Assembly: GCA_947561585.1 (NCBI GenBank)
Contig: CANNZV010000936.1
Location: 124,001-188,000, forward strand
DNA: 64,000 nt
Reading direction: 5' to 3'
From: Caprella mutica
Lineage: Eukaryota > Arthropoda > Malacostraca > Amphipoda > Caprellidae
The stretch's first letter is position 1; the number at the start of each line of letters is the position of its first letter. Position numbers and translations under genes: made by a program. Below, in pieces: positions 12,225 through 23,373 of the stretch. The notes below the pieces were generated by a model, which worked only from the letters and a program-made list of their open reading frames with translations, did no database searches and was not told where the DNA came from.

Positions 12225-12680
12225 TCCGGGTGGCAGTTTTCCCACAGTGTTAATTTTCACAGTGGCAGTTTTCCCGGTGGCAATCTTCCCGGTGGCTATC
12301 TTCCCACAGTGGCAGTTTTGCCACAATGGCAGTTTTCCCACAGTGGCAGTTTTCCCACAGTGGCAGTTTTGCCACAATGGCAGTTTTCCCACAGTGGCAG
12401 TTTTCTCACAGTGGCAGTTTTCCCACAGTGACAGTTTTCCCACAGTGACAATATTCACAGTGGCAGTTTTCCCACAGTGACAATATTCACAGTGGCAGTT
12501 TTCCCACAGTGACAGTTTCCCCTCAGTGACAGTTTTCCCACAGTGACAATATTCACAGAGGCAGTTTCCCCACAGTGACAGTTTTCCCACAGTGGCAATA
12601 TTCACAGTGGCAGTTTTCCCACAGTGACAGTTTTCCAAGTTGCAGTTTTTCCAGTGGCAATCTTTCCTGTGGCAATTTTT
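12225..12680 (-). repeat. 17-base tandem repeat forming the right arm of foldback A
   Basis: The unit is CAGTGGCAGTTTTCCCA with variants (CAGTGACAGTTTTCCCA, CAGTGACAATATTCA), about 25 copies. The same unit in complement, about 8 copies, forms the left arm. Long open frames across it result from the periodic sequence and are not genes. Confidence 0.92.
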
Positions 12681-12697
12681 CTAGCACCATCTTACAT

Positions 12698-13100
12698 TAC
12701 TCATACCGTTTTCTCTCACTGTGACATTGTAACGCGAGAGTATTTATAAAACTTCAACTAATGTGTTCTATCTATTTCACTCGCATTTATCTAAGTATGA
12801 CCACTGCATTTTATCTCACAACAACAAATCAACACGAAAACATTAGTGTTATTATGATGGCTGTTCAGTTTTCTCCTCTACTACCCGACACAAAAATTAA
12901 GGAAATCAATATTCGTTATGAAATCGTGAAATGAACTCCCATAAATATTACCAACTACATATTATAGAGAAAAATATTTATTAATTCTAATTGTGTATGG
13001 TCGTTCATTGCCGTCAAACACAATTTATCTTAGCTCAAATTTCATTAATTAATGTAATTGCGTGTGGTCTTTTATAACTGTCGAAAATTCTATTTTTCAG
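12698..13100 (+). other. C1 intron 5, 3' end
   Basis: AT-rich sequence after the foldback, ending in the acceptor CTATTTTTCAG at 13100. The same acceptor context, ATTCTATTTTTCAG or TTCTATTTCAG, recurs before exon 6 in all cassettes. Confidence 0.65.
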
Positions 13101-13184
13101 TTCTGCACGCAATGAGTTCTGCAAGGCTTGCAATGGCAATCACAGAAAGGACAACGTAACCTGTTACAAACTAGAGCTGTCAAG
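13101..13184 (+). CDS. C1 exon 6: CX2CX3HX6C exon
   Basis: 84 bases, phase 2 on both sides. It reads SARNEFCKACNGNHRKDNVT and then CYKLELSR. The C-x2-C-x3-H-x6-C spacing is kept in all four cassettes, as are the flanking ARNE and CYKLEL. Spacing differs from the retroviral zinc knuckle (CX2CX4HX4C), so metal binding is only a suggestion. The donor is AG|GTAAGG. Confidence 0.88.
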
Positions 13185-14619
13185 GTAAGGCAACACTCTT
13201 ACTTATTTATTACGTAGCTGCGTTCTACCCCTCATTGTTCTATTTCCTATCTTTATCTGAGAAGGTGTCTAGATCTAACCCTCGAATCTTATTGTTGTTC
13301 CCTCTTTTACTTTGCACCGAACGTTCTCTTTCAGGAAGATATATCCGTAAACAAGAAATAGTGTTAGTTCTTACCAATGGACTACGAAAGAACCATACAA
13401 ACACAAAAAGTTTATTTGAACAAACAAAAAATTTATATATAAGAAAAGTTTCAATGTCGTCATGTGCCAAATTAATATAATGATAAATCAATAAAGTTTC
13501 AGAATATTAGCTACAAACTTCAGTTTATATTTTTATAATCGCCATATGAATTAGGAAAATTTCTGTCAAGAAATATACTAAATTAATATAGATGTCAGAT
13601 TAAATCGACTTTATGAATAACATATTTTGGTTACGTTTCTTTGGTTAACTCATTACTATAAATTAATCTATATACATTCAAATATATAAAAGACTGAGGC
13701 TAAGTAATCCTTTGTTTCGGATAATAGACAGTTTAGACACTCAGTAGCTTTTCTGCGTTCTCCATCTTACTCAATTTCACATCTAATATGAATTTTCTAA
13801 TAAATTTAACGTGATCTTCTATCCAATCATTTCTGGTTTGTTTCACGTAATTTCCCTTATAGTTTGGTAACTTTTATTCATTTAAACATTATTGTTATCA
13901 TGCTCGTAGATAACACAGTCATATGCATGACTCTTACTGTTTTCTTCGTTATCATTTTAGACATTTCAAACTTTAAATGGAAGATATATAGTATCCTAGA
14001 TACAATCAGACTAGAAATGAAAGTGATATAGTATCTTAGATACAATCAGACTAGAAATGAAAGTGATAGAGTATCCTATACTAATAACACCTCAAGTGGT
14101 GAGTCAGTGGCCAAAATAATATCACGTCTTGCGGGACGCTAAAATCCTTATTTTTGGGCCACGCGACTGGCAATCTAGCGTCAGTTTAATGGAGAAATGA
14201 TATAACTGAAACAAAATTTAATGGAGAAATGATATAACTGAAACAAAATAACGTTTTACACCGTCTTCCTTAGTGTCCTGCAATCGCTGCAACACTTCTT
14301 CTCTCTAGAGTAGTTTATCATAACCCTATGTAACACCTATATTAACCAATATGCGATTGGGAGCTATCATGACACGATTTAAATATTACTTTATTGTAAA
14401 TTAGGCAGTATCTCTATCCATTAATGATTTCATTATGATATTTAAATAAGGATTTTCCCTGACTCATGTGCATGATTTTAAATAAGAGAAATATTTTCCC
14501 TATATCATTAAAGTTATCCTAGTTTTTGATGTAAATAGGTTATACTATTTCATAGGTATTGCACTTGCAACTTAGGGAGCAATCTAAATATGAATACCTC
14601 CATGGATGTATAATCCTGT
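13185..14619 (+). other. Intron between C1 and C2, 5' part
   Basis: About 13200-13800 is diverged from, but recognisably related to, the sequence after exon 6 in C2 (27560-29160): both contain TTTATCTGAG or TTCATCTGAG followed by a TAACCCTCG/TACCTCCGG context, then AGTAGCTTT-x-TTGCGTTC before CAATTTCACATCT. This shows that C1 and C2-C4 share intron ancestry. At 13995-14080 a motif around AGATACAATCAGACTAGAAA is repeated; a further copy lies at 16485. No gene was seen. Confidence 0.6.
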
Positions 14620-14627
14620 CTCATAAA

Positions 14628-15836
14628 TAGGGATGTGACATTGTGCATATTGCATATATGCAGTTCTCTGCATATATATCAAGAGCATATAATATGCACG
14701 TGTGCATATATGCTAACCGAGAAATATGCACTTCTTGGCCAATTTTTAACATGTAAATGTCTAACCTATGCCGTTTTCTTCTGGGATCCCTGCATAGAAA
14801 CTGATTTTAACTGTGGATCCAAGTATATTTTATCAAACTAATTATTCAAATTTAAAAAGTTTGTAGATGGAATATTGAAACTACAAATGTATTAATAAAT
14901 TTATATAACACTTGGTATTTAGTAAATATTAGTTGTAATTGATAAATAAATGGATACAATTATTTTAGAGAGTTGTACTAATCTAAAAATATCCAAACTA
15001 ATAGCACGTAGGTATATAATTTATTAAAGTAATTAAACACATAACGGTTCAAATTTATCAATTAAAAACTTAGTGTTGCTGCTTTTAGCTGACAAACCTT
15101 TAGAGGTAACTGCTGGTCTAACAAGATGGTTTATAATTTTCGAGGCATGACTAAAGTAATGAACGGAATGTGATATTTGAATGTAGGATAGTTAAGAAGA
15201 CTGAATTTGGCTGAAGGAAACATTTGCTCCTCTTCTTTCTTGTGATGTAGAACGGTTGTTTTTCCAGTACAAACTACATAAGCAGATAATAGAAGGAAAT
15301 TCACTTTTGAAAACCTGAAATACCATTTAACAATAAAGTGTGATTCCACTGTTTGAAATTGAATGTGTATGTTTTAAATTGACTTACCATTAAAGAAATC
15401 TAAATTTAAAACACCTTTGTTATATTTTCTTTTCAAACGTTAAACATTTAGACGCAAAAATATTTTGTTTTTTTGTTTTACACCTTCGATTTATTGTAAT
15501 CTCCATTCAGACCACCAAAGTACAGTTACAATCAAAACATAACTATATACAGATTAACATAATTTTAATTTCCGTAATTAACTATGAGCATATAATATGC
15601 ACACTATATATTGAATAATTTCTGGCATATAAAATGCATTTTTCCAATATGCATTTTGGTTCTGCATATATGCACATTGACTTTTTGCATATTATATGCA
15701 TATTTCCAATATGCATTTTGGTTCAGCATATATGCACATTGACTTTTTGCATATTATATGCGGAAATAGTCTTATGATATGCTGCATATCGCGTTAAAAA
15801 TATGCATATTTTATGCTGCATATTGTCACATCCCTA
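14628..15836. mobile_element. hAT-like non-autonomous element, 1209 bases
   Basis: The exact 8-base duplication CTCATAAA lies at 14620-14627 and 15837-15844. The terminal inverted repeats are TAGGGATGTGACA and its complement, extended by many TGCATAT words (GCATATTATATGCA types) on both sides. TAGGGATG-type ends with 8-base duplications are typical of hAT. No transposase frame is visible, so it must depend on a partner. Confidence 0.9.
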
Positions 15837-16329
15837 CTCATAAAGATCGTAAAAACCTATGTAAATATAATATAAAAATGAGTTAAAATGCCTACCTATG
15901 ATTCATATGCATAGCAGGCATATAAAGCTAATCGGCTAACAATTTGATATCGGTGTATCTCTAAACATTACATTAGGAGAAAATAAATAGATATACAACA
16001 TCACTGCATCAAAATAAAGCAGTAAACATGGAATATTCACAAAAAATGAATGAACACTTTAGTAACACACAATCTAAAAACAAGCCAATGCTGAAATTAA
16101 AGAAATATAACAAACACCCAAAGCTGACTTACTGATACTAACTGAATAAAGCTTGGACGTCTTTAAAATAAGAAAAAAGACAAAGAATCATTAGTGGTTT
16201 ATAGATTAGCAGTTACAATGATTAACGAAGAGATAGAATAAGGATCATTTAGTGTAACTAAGGGTTATGATTCGTTGTTTAATTTCTTTCTGTAACTTTT
16301 GTGTAATTTTACATTTTGTTTTAAATAAG

Positions 16330-16482
16330 TCTTTCGGTAAATTTGTCTTTCGGCAAAGCCTCACTTCGGCAAATCCGTTTTAGACAGATTTGGGTTTCGG
16401 CAAATTCGTATTCGAAGAATCCTTTTCGGTGAATTAGTTTTCGGAGAATTTGGTTTCGGCAAATTAGTTTTCGGCAACCATG
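16330..16482 (+). repeat. Degenerate TTTCGGCAAATT repeat
   Basis: Roughly ten imperfect copies of a 14-17 base unit (TTTCGGCAAATTCGT, TTTCGGTGAATTAGT). It resembles the CGAAAACACATTCGCC arms of the palindromic element following exon 6 in C2-C4 and may be one arm of an old foldback. It is followed by AGATACAATCAGACTA, also seen at 13995-14060. Confidence 0.7.
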
Positions 16483-16809
16483 TTAGATACAATCAGACTA
16501 CAACTGTAATTGCTGTAATATCATAAATACGGTGTACGGACAACTTCCATGCGGACAGCTACTTTACCATATAGATATTTTATCTATTGTATTGAGCAAA
16601 TTTCAATGCACATTGTAATATTTACTTTTCATCGATTATATTTATTGCGAAGTATAATGTCATTATAACCTAAAAATTTACCATACAGTACTTATGTAAT
16701 TGTATAATCTGGAAGCATAAAAATTAAAATTACCTGTAGATTCAGAGTTAAAAATTAAGAAGTAACGAATTTATTCCTTTGTTAAAATCATTTAAATAAT
16801 GAAGAGAAA

Positions 16810-18070
16810 ACAAGGGTTGTAATAAAAAGGCCATATTTCTTCAAGCTTCCAATTTTTTCAAAAAATCATCCTCAGGAAAACCTAAATATATCTTGAATCT
16901 ACTACATAAATACAAAATTCTCCTATCTAGGATACATAAATGAATAAATATCACTAATGTTACAATTAATTAAATAAACAAATAAATGAACTCAGTAAAA
17001 AACTATCAACATATAAAAGAAATAAATTATTTTATAATAAATAATTCTGTAGAAACCCCTTGTGAATTTAATTAGGGCTTCTGTTCTTTAATAAAAATTA
17101 ATTCCAATGTCCTTGAATTGTAACTATTGCAGGTTGATAAAATTTTGAAATCATTTTCCGAAATCTGATGGTTATTATCATATGAAAGGTTTAAAATTTT
17201 GCTATTTTCTTGATTGGATGAAACAGTAAAGGGGTTTCTGATGGAAACCCCTCTGTGTTGACAAACTCGAACCTATAAATTATTGTTTCCTTGTCTCGCC
17301 AATGTAGGCCGCGGAGCACTGTCCGCAAGTGAATTTATAAATGACGTTGGAAACAAGTAAAGGTGGGAGTTTGTCTTTAAACTTAAACATATTGCCAATA
17401 GTGTTAGGAGAATTAAAAATGAATTTGGGATCGTTCTGAGGATAAAAGTTACTAATTAAAGATGTTAATTTACGTTTGAGGACATTGGAATAATGGCCTA
17501 AATATTCTAACTTGACCTAAATTGGTTTCCTAGAACAAGTTATTTTAGAAGGAGGTGGATTATAAAAATTATCTATGGGCTTCCTAAACATACTATCTAT
17601 AATTTTGTTTGTGAACTTATTTTTCAAAAAATATTCCATAAGATAAGACAATTCATTTTCAAACAACGTTACATTAGAGAAAATACTAAAGGCCTTATGA
17701 AGTAAACATGAAACAATGTTGAGTTTAAAACTGAAAGGAATAAAAGAATTAAATTTCATACCAAGGCCAGTGAACGTTTTCTTGCGATATACAGAAGTAA
17801 TAAATTTATCATTTTCTCTACTTATCAAAACGTCTAAGAAATTTTATTTGGAATCAATTTCAGTCTCACAAGTGAATTTTATATTAGGATGTTGAGAATT
17901 TAAATATTTTAGAAATTTTGTAATGTGAGAACTGTGCCTAAAAAGTAAAAGTATGAAAGTATCGTTAATGTATCTTTTATAAACTATACTGTAACCTCTG
18001 TAAAATTGAATCTTTTTCCCATCTAGAAATGTATTTACGTACACACAAACAAACTGGATAAAAACTGTTC
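16810..18070 (-). pseudogene. Penelope-like retroelement remnant (RT plus GIY-YIG)
   Basis: On the minus strand, a reverse transcriptase fragment at 18044-17844 reads FYRGYSIVYKRYINDTF, the palm motif of Penelope RTs with YVDD changed to YIND, then SQHPNIKFTCETE. In another frame, 17828-17517 reads FITSVYRKKTFTGLGMKFNS, a typical Penelope signature. Further on, 17350-17280 encodes NVIYKFTCGQCSAAYIGET, the GIY-YIG endonuclease core with IY and YIG. A frameshift separates the pieces and several stops follow, so the element is dead. Its 5' part is missing. It lies in the intron between C1 and C2, antisense to the host gene. Confidence 0.85.
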
Positions 18071-18316
18071 GATTTTAGTGTTGTCAAACACTAAAACCTA
18101 GAGTGTGAAGAGCCATAAGAGGTCCAACATGTTGGAAAATTATTTGTCAAACAGTAGAATCGAAATTAAAACATTGTATAATTTTATGTGAATATGATAT
18201 TTTATATATTCTGAATTACAATCATGTACATGAGCTATATTGACCAATTGAAGTACAATGCCTATTATTATTTTATGATCCCTAGATATCGCAACCAATA
18301 TTTGCCAAACGCTTGC

Positions 18317-19958
18317 TCTGTGATGATGTACTATCGGAGAAAAGAGTCACTGTGATGATGTACTATCAGAGAAAAGAGTCACTATGATGATGTACTATCA
18401 GAGAAAAGAGTCACAGTGATGATGTACTATCAGAGAAAAGAGTGACTGTGATGATATACTATCAGAGGAAAGAGTTACTGTGATAATGTACTATCAGAAA
18501 AAAGAGTGACTGTGATGATGTACTATCAAAGAAAAGAGTCACTGTGATGATGTACCATCAAAGAAAAGAGTCACTGTTATGATGTACTATCAAGGAAAAG
18601 ATTCACTGTGATGATGTACTATCAAAGAAAAGAGTCACTTTGATGATGTACTACCAGAGAAAAGAGTCACAGTGATGATGTACCATAAGAGAAAAGTGTC
18701 ACTGTGATGATGTACTATCAGAGAAAAGAGTCACTGTGATGATGTACTATCAGATGAATGACCCACTGTGATGATGTACTACCAGAGAAAAGAGTCACTG
18801 TGATGATGTACTATCAGAGAAAAGAGTCACTGTGATGATTTCTATCAGAGAAAAGAGTCACTGTGATGATGTACTATCAGAGAAAAGAGTCGCTGTGATG
18901 ATGTACTATCAGAGAAAAGAGTCACTGTATGATGTACTATCAGAGAAAATAGCACTGTGATGATGTACTATCAGAGAAAAGAGTCACTGTGATGATGTTC
19001 TATCAGAGAAAAGATTCACTGTGATGATGTACTATCAGAGAAAAAAGTCACTGTGATGATGTACTATCAGAGAAAAGAGTCACTGTGATGATTTCTATCA
19101 GAGAAAAGAGTCACTGTGATGATGTACTATCAGAGAAAAGAGTCGCTGTGATGATGTACTATCAGAGAAAAGAGTCACTGTGATGATGTACTATCAGAGA
19201 AAAGAGTCAATGTATGATGTACTATCAGAGAAAAGAGTCACTGTGATGATGTACTATCAGAGAAAAGAGTCACTGTGATGATGTACTATCAGAGAAAAGA
19301 GTCACTGTGTGATGTACTATCAGATAAATGAGTCACTGTGATGATGTACTATCAGAGAAAAGAGTCACTGTGATGATGTACTATCAGAGAAAAGAGTCAC
19401 TGTGATGATGTACTATCAGATGAATGACCCACTGTGATGATGTACTATCAGAGAAAAGAGTCACTGTGATGATGTACTATCAGAGAAAAGAGTCACTGTA
19501 TGATGTACTATCAGAGAAAAGAGTCACTGTGATGATGTACTATCAGAGAAAAGAGTCACTGTGATGATGTACTATCAGAGAAAAGAGTCACTGTATGATG
19601 TACTATCAGATAAATGAGTCACTGTGATGATGTACTATCAGAGAAAAGAGTCACTGTGATGATGTACTATCAGAGAAAAGAGTCACTGTGATGATGTACT
19701 ATCAGAGAAAAGAGTCACTGTATGATGCACTATCAGATAAATGAGTCACTGTGATGATGTACTATCAGAGAAAAGAGTCACTGTGATGATGTACTATCAG
19801 AGAAAAGAGTCACTGTAATGATGTACTATCAGATAAATGAGTCACTGTAATGTTGTACTATCAGAGAAAAGAGTCACTGTATGATGTACTATCAGAGAAA
19901 AGAGTCACTGTATGATGTACTATCAGATAAATGAGTCACTGTAATGTTGTACCATCGG
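18317..19958 (+). repeat. 32-base tandem array, about 51 copies
   Basis: The unit is TGTGATGATGTACTATCAGA followed by GAAAAGAGTCAC. Copies at the 5' end are the most diverged; from about 18800 on they are nearly identical. Recurrent variants are a 2-base shorter GTATGATG form, a TCAGATAAATGAGTCAC form and a TCAGATGAATGACCCAC form. Variants recur as blocks, so larger multimers were copied. No interspersed unique spacers occur. Confidence 0.95.
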
Positions 19959-20895
19959 AATTAACAGTATAAACTATTAGTTTTCAAATTCTATAGTAAA
20001 TGTACTCGGTATTTGTACTTTGAGTACTTGGGCAATTACATCAAGTACATTGATTTACGAGTACTTGTTCTTAGTACCTAAGTACTTTTGATGTACTTTT
20101 CGCCCATCTCTTACACCATCTCTTACACCACGTGGACATGGTATTCCTTTATCTAGGTATAGAATATATGACAGGAAAACAGTAATAAAAAGATGTAATC
20201 TTGTGTGGATTCTCTAATATTAATATTAAGGCATTGTCTTGACTTCCCTTCTATTAACTTTGGTATAAATTAACACTTAGCAAACTTCTGTTATTGGGTG
20301 CAAAATATAATGAAACACCCTGTATATTATTAAACACTAATGGTATCAGGAATTAACCATTTCATTTATTAACGGAATAATTTATTTAATCTATTTATTA
20401 TATTAAAATTTGTATGAGTGAATTACAATTACAAAAGTTTATCCAAACTAATTAGTCACTGATGTAATATTTATTGCCATAAGAATGTTATAGTTATCCT
20501 GGTAATTAGTTTTCTTTTAAACAAAAGAAAATTAATGATAGTTTTCTCTAGAAAAATTGTTTGGGTAACAATTTTAATTTGAGGAAATGTTAACAAAATT
20601 TTTGACTTCGATTAAATTAAACTATTTGTACTCCAATATAATGAATATTAAAAATTGATTGAATTGAACATGGCTTGAATAATTTGAAGCTCTATTAAGT
20701 TAATTTTTGGGAGTAAATTAATTTATTTTAAAATTTACTTATAATCGTTGTGAGTAATTTAATTAATTGGAAATTATAAATTTATTAACTCCAAGTTCCA
20801 TTGCCTTTAATTGGTATGAATTAATTCAATATAATGTTGAAGTAATCAAATACTTTTCATTGTGTAACTTTCTTTTCTTCTCCAACTTTCAAAAG
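19959..20895 (+). other. Intron end before C2; left edge of the recent duplication
   Basis: From about 20212 (CTCTAATATTAATATTAAGG) this sequence matches that upstream of C3 (38308 onward) and C4 (48997 onward). That places the left boundary of the duplicated block near 20212. Earlier sequence is unrelated. The acceptor CTTTCAAAAG at 20895 is shared by C2, C3 and C4. Confidence 0.7.
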
Positions 20896-21207
20896 GTCTC
20901 AATATGTCCACCATCTTGACTTGATCTGCGCAGCTGATTTCAGCGAAACTGTTATCAAGCAAGAAGAACCTGCATTGAGGCACTTCCTTCACTATGAAGT
21001 GAACACCAGCAACCGCCTCACAGCTCTTGGCAAAGTGATGAACTACAGTCAGCAGTCGGGTGCCCACTCGAGTGGAGTTGATGGGGATGAGACAAATGGT
21101 GGAGAGAAGTCAGGGCAAATCAAAGAAATTGAGATAAAGCTTTTGGACAGTTATCGTAACTTCAAACCTCTGAGTGATGGTATCTTCCAAGACCTGCAAT
21201 CAGTGAG
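20896..21207 (+). CDS. C2 exon 2
   Basis: 312 bases, phase 2 in and out. It begins RSQYVHHLDLICAADFSETV; HLDLICAADFS resembles an LRR strand and turn, followed by a conserved helix-rich part (EEPALRHFLHYEV). The second half is Ser/Gly/Asp/Glu-rich (SGAHSSGVDGDETNGGEKSG), likely a loop, then IKEIEIKLLDSYRNF. The C3 and C4 copies are nearly identical, differing in the loop and in the ELEDSYPNF versus KLLDSYRNF segment. Confidence 0.9.
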
Positions 21208-22006
21208 GTAAATTAGTGATAGTAACTTGATAAGTGACAACAGACACACTAAAGTCTCTCTATCTATTGGTGTACATTAGTGGATTAATATCCATTGAGA
21301 GCTATGGTAAGACAAAATACACATAGAAAATTATATAGATAATTATTGGCAAAAAGATACAAATTAATATATTCACAAGCATCACTCCTCCCTCCCATTA
21401 TAAGTTGCCCCCTCCCCCGTAAATAGTCCTTCCTCCTCATAACCCCCTCCCTTTAATAGTTTCCTTACATTTATTTGTCTGCCTGCGGTCTGCCACGTTT
21501 CAAGTAATATTCAGGTGGTAGCATGAATACCATTTCTCATATGAATGGAATAAATGATTCCATTAACTTAATTAGAAATTATTTACAATCTACAGTGTTA
21601 ATTTTTAATGAACTCTTTACAAGCTGTCATTAAATTTATATACTCTATGCTTTAATATTATCGTCATTATTCAATTAATAACTTTAGCTAAATCTGAGGG
21701 ACCAGAAGTGTGGATAGTTAAATTATACAAATGATGATGCTATTGTGAAAATTATACTAGTACTAGTGTACTTTGCCGTTAAAAATAACAGGTTTTCAAT
21801 AGTATTAATATTGGTGAAGCTTAACCCGCTAAAATGTACTTTCCCGTAAAAATAAATAAAATAAAACTTAAAAGATAATAATCAATATAATTCTAAATTT
21901 ATTTAGAATATTTTATTTATTGACACTTCACTTCATCGACTTATGATCAAATATTTTGATCATAATCAATATAATTCACCTAAATTGATAAGTTTTCTTT
22001 TTTCAG
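21208..22006 (+). other. C2 intron 2
   Basis: Colinear with C3 and C4 intron 2 up to about 21895, then different. C2 lacks the palindromic elements that C3 and C4 carry here. It contains a C/T-rich run (CCTCCCTCCCATTATAAG) near 21395, where C3 and C4 have long poly-C. The acceptor is TTTTTTCAG. Confidence 0.7.
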
Positions 22007-22167
22007 GTGCAGCATCATACGCTTCACTGGCTGTCTTGACTCAAGCTTTAGTCTGAATGTTCTGAAGAGTAAACTAACTGAAAGAAGTGGAGTCATTATC
22101 AGCACTCCGTCTATAAGAGACCACAAACTGAATATTCTGAACGGCGTGAAGACAAACTATGTCATGG
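22007..22167 (+). CDS. C2 exon 3: LRR-like segment
   Basis: 161 bases, phase 2 in and 1 out. It reads RCSIIRFTGCLDSSFSLNVL and then KSKLTERSGV, an LRR-like pattern, and ends DHKLNILNGVKTNYVM. Differences from C3 and C4 cluster at a few sites: IRFTG here, IHFIG in C3, IRFRG in C4; SGVIIS here, SGVKIS in C3, SGVFIS in C4. The donor is ATGG|GTAAGT. Confidence 0.9.
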
Positions 22168-22369
22168 GTAAGTGTACATGTTTGAAACTCGCATGTTTGT
22201 TATCCATGACTTGTATGCTTATGAATGAGTACATTGGTTAATATTGCTTCTAAAGTAAATACAATTACTAAAGTATATATTTTTTAAATAAGTGATATGT
22301 GATTTATGATAATAATTTATTTGCTTTAAATCAACTATGGAAAAAGTTAATAATTATCAGTTATAAAAC

Positions 22370-23212
22370 CTACAGCTTTTCAACATTAATTTAAAACAAA
22401 TCAAGTTTAATTTATAATAAATCAAGCTATATTTAAAATAGTTCAAGTTTAATTTAAAATAAAATTCTATTGGTCCTCGAAATCACACATAGGAAGCTCT
22501 GCACTAATATCATTATATTAGTAATAGGAGGGAATGAGATCATGAGAGTAGTGAAATGAGAGAAGTGAAAATTTAATGAGAGGAGAGAATTAAGATGAGA
22601 GAAGTGAGAGAAGTGAGAATTTAGTTAGATGAGAGAAGTGAGTGAAGTGAGGATTTAGTGAGATGAGAGGTTTGAAATGGGAGAAGTGAGCAATGGAAGA
22701 TTATGGTGGGCAATGATAGATTATGGTGGACAATGAAAGATTATGGTGGGCAATGAAAGATTATGGTGGGCAATGAAAGATTATGGTGCGCAATGAAAGA
22801 CTATGGTGGGCAATGAAAGACTATGGTGGGCAATGAAAGACTATGGTGGACAATGAAAGACTATGGTGGACAATGAAAGATCATGGTGGCCAATGAAAGA
22901 TTATGGTGGCCAATGAAAGATTAAGGTGGCAATGAGAAAGATTAAGGTGGCAATGAGAAAGATTATGGTGGGCAATGAAAGATTATGGCGGGTAATGAAA
23001 AAGATTAAAGTGACAATGCAAGATTATGGTATACTCTCATGATCTCATTCCCTCCCATTACTAATATAATGATATTAGTGCAGAGCTTCCTATGTGTGAC
23101 ATCGAGGGCCCATAGAATTTTATTTTAAATTAAACTTGATTTATTTCAAATTAAACTTGATTTTTTTTAAACTAAACTTGAATTGTTTTAAATTAATGTT
23201 ATAAAGCTGTAG
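22370..23212. mobile_element. Foldback element C, copy in C2 intron 3
   Basis: Inverted arms about 100-150 bases long run from CTACAGCTTTTCAACATTAA to the complementary end near AATGTTATAAAGCTGTAG. They include CACATAGGAAGCTCTGCACT and the AATATAATGATATTAGT palindromic context. The centre is GAGA-rich (22540-22690) and then a 20-base tandem repeat AATGAAAGATTATGGTGGGC (22690-23035). The same element sits at the same place in C3 and C4, so it predates the duplication. Target duplication is unclear. Confidence 0.8.
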
Positions 23213-23373
23213 ATGTTGACTGTAGCTGATAATTTTATTCTTTAAATATATAATAAAAGAATATTTATTTCAATTAATAATCTTAATTATCATCACATAC
23301 CATATTTGGTACACCTTGTAGTTATGCAGGTTATGTCATTCAATTATCTGTTATTCCCAACTCATTGTTACAG

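Larger units (their letters stand above)
9890..12688. mobile_element. Foldback element A with two nested insertions
   Basis: The outer element is flanked by an exact 9-base duplication ATCTTACAT (9881-9889 and 12689-12697). Its ends are inverted: CGTGCGCGGAAAATTGCC on the left, GGCAATTTTTCTAGCACC on the right. Both arms are built from a 17-base repeat (CAGTGGCAGTTTTCCCA and its complement), short on the left (9895-10035) and long on the right (12225-12680). An hAT-like element (10193-10890) and a second foldback (11293-12138) are inserted inside. Without them and their duplications it would be about 1.24 kb. The 9-base duplication fits Foldback/Mutator-like transposition. Confidence 0.88.

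Noticed and set aside
12084..12638. Minus-strand frame with NCHCGKTATV repeats
   Set aside because: Lies in the 17-base repeat of the foldback A arm. No start context, family similarity or continuation.
17517..18044. Functional Penelope gene
   Set aside because: Frameshift between RT pieces, YIND instead of YVDD, stops in the GIY-YIG part and no 5' half.
18317..19958. CRISPR-like appearance of the 32-base array
   Set aside because: Units are contiguous with no unique spacers, and the host is eukaryotic.
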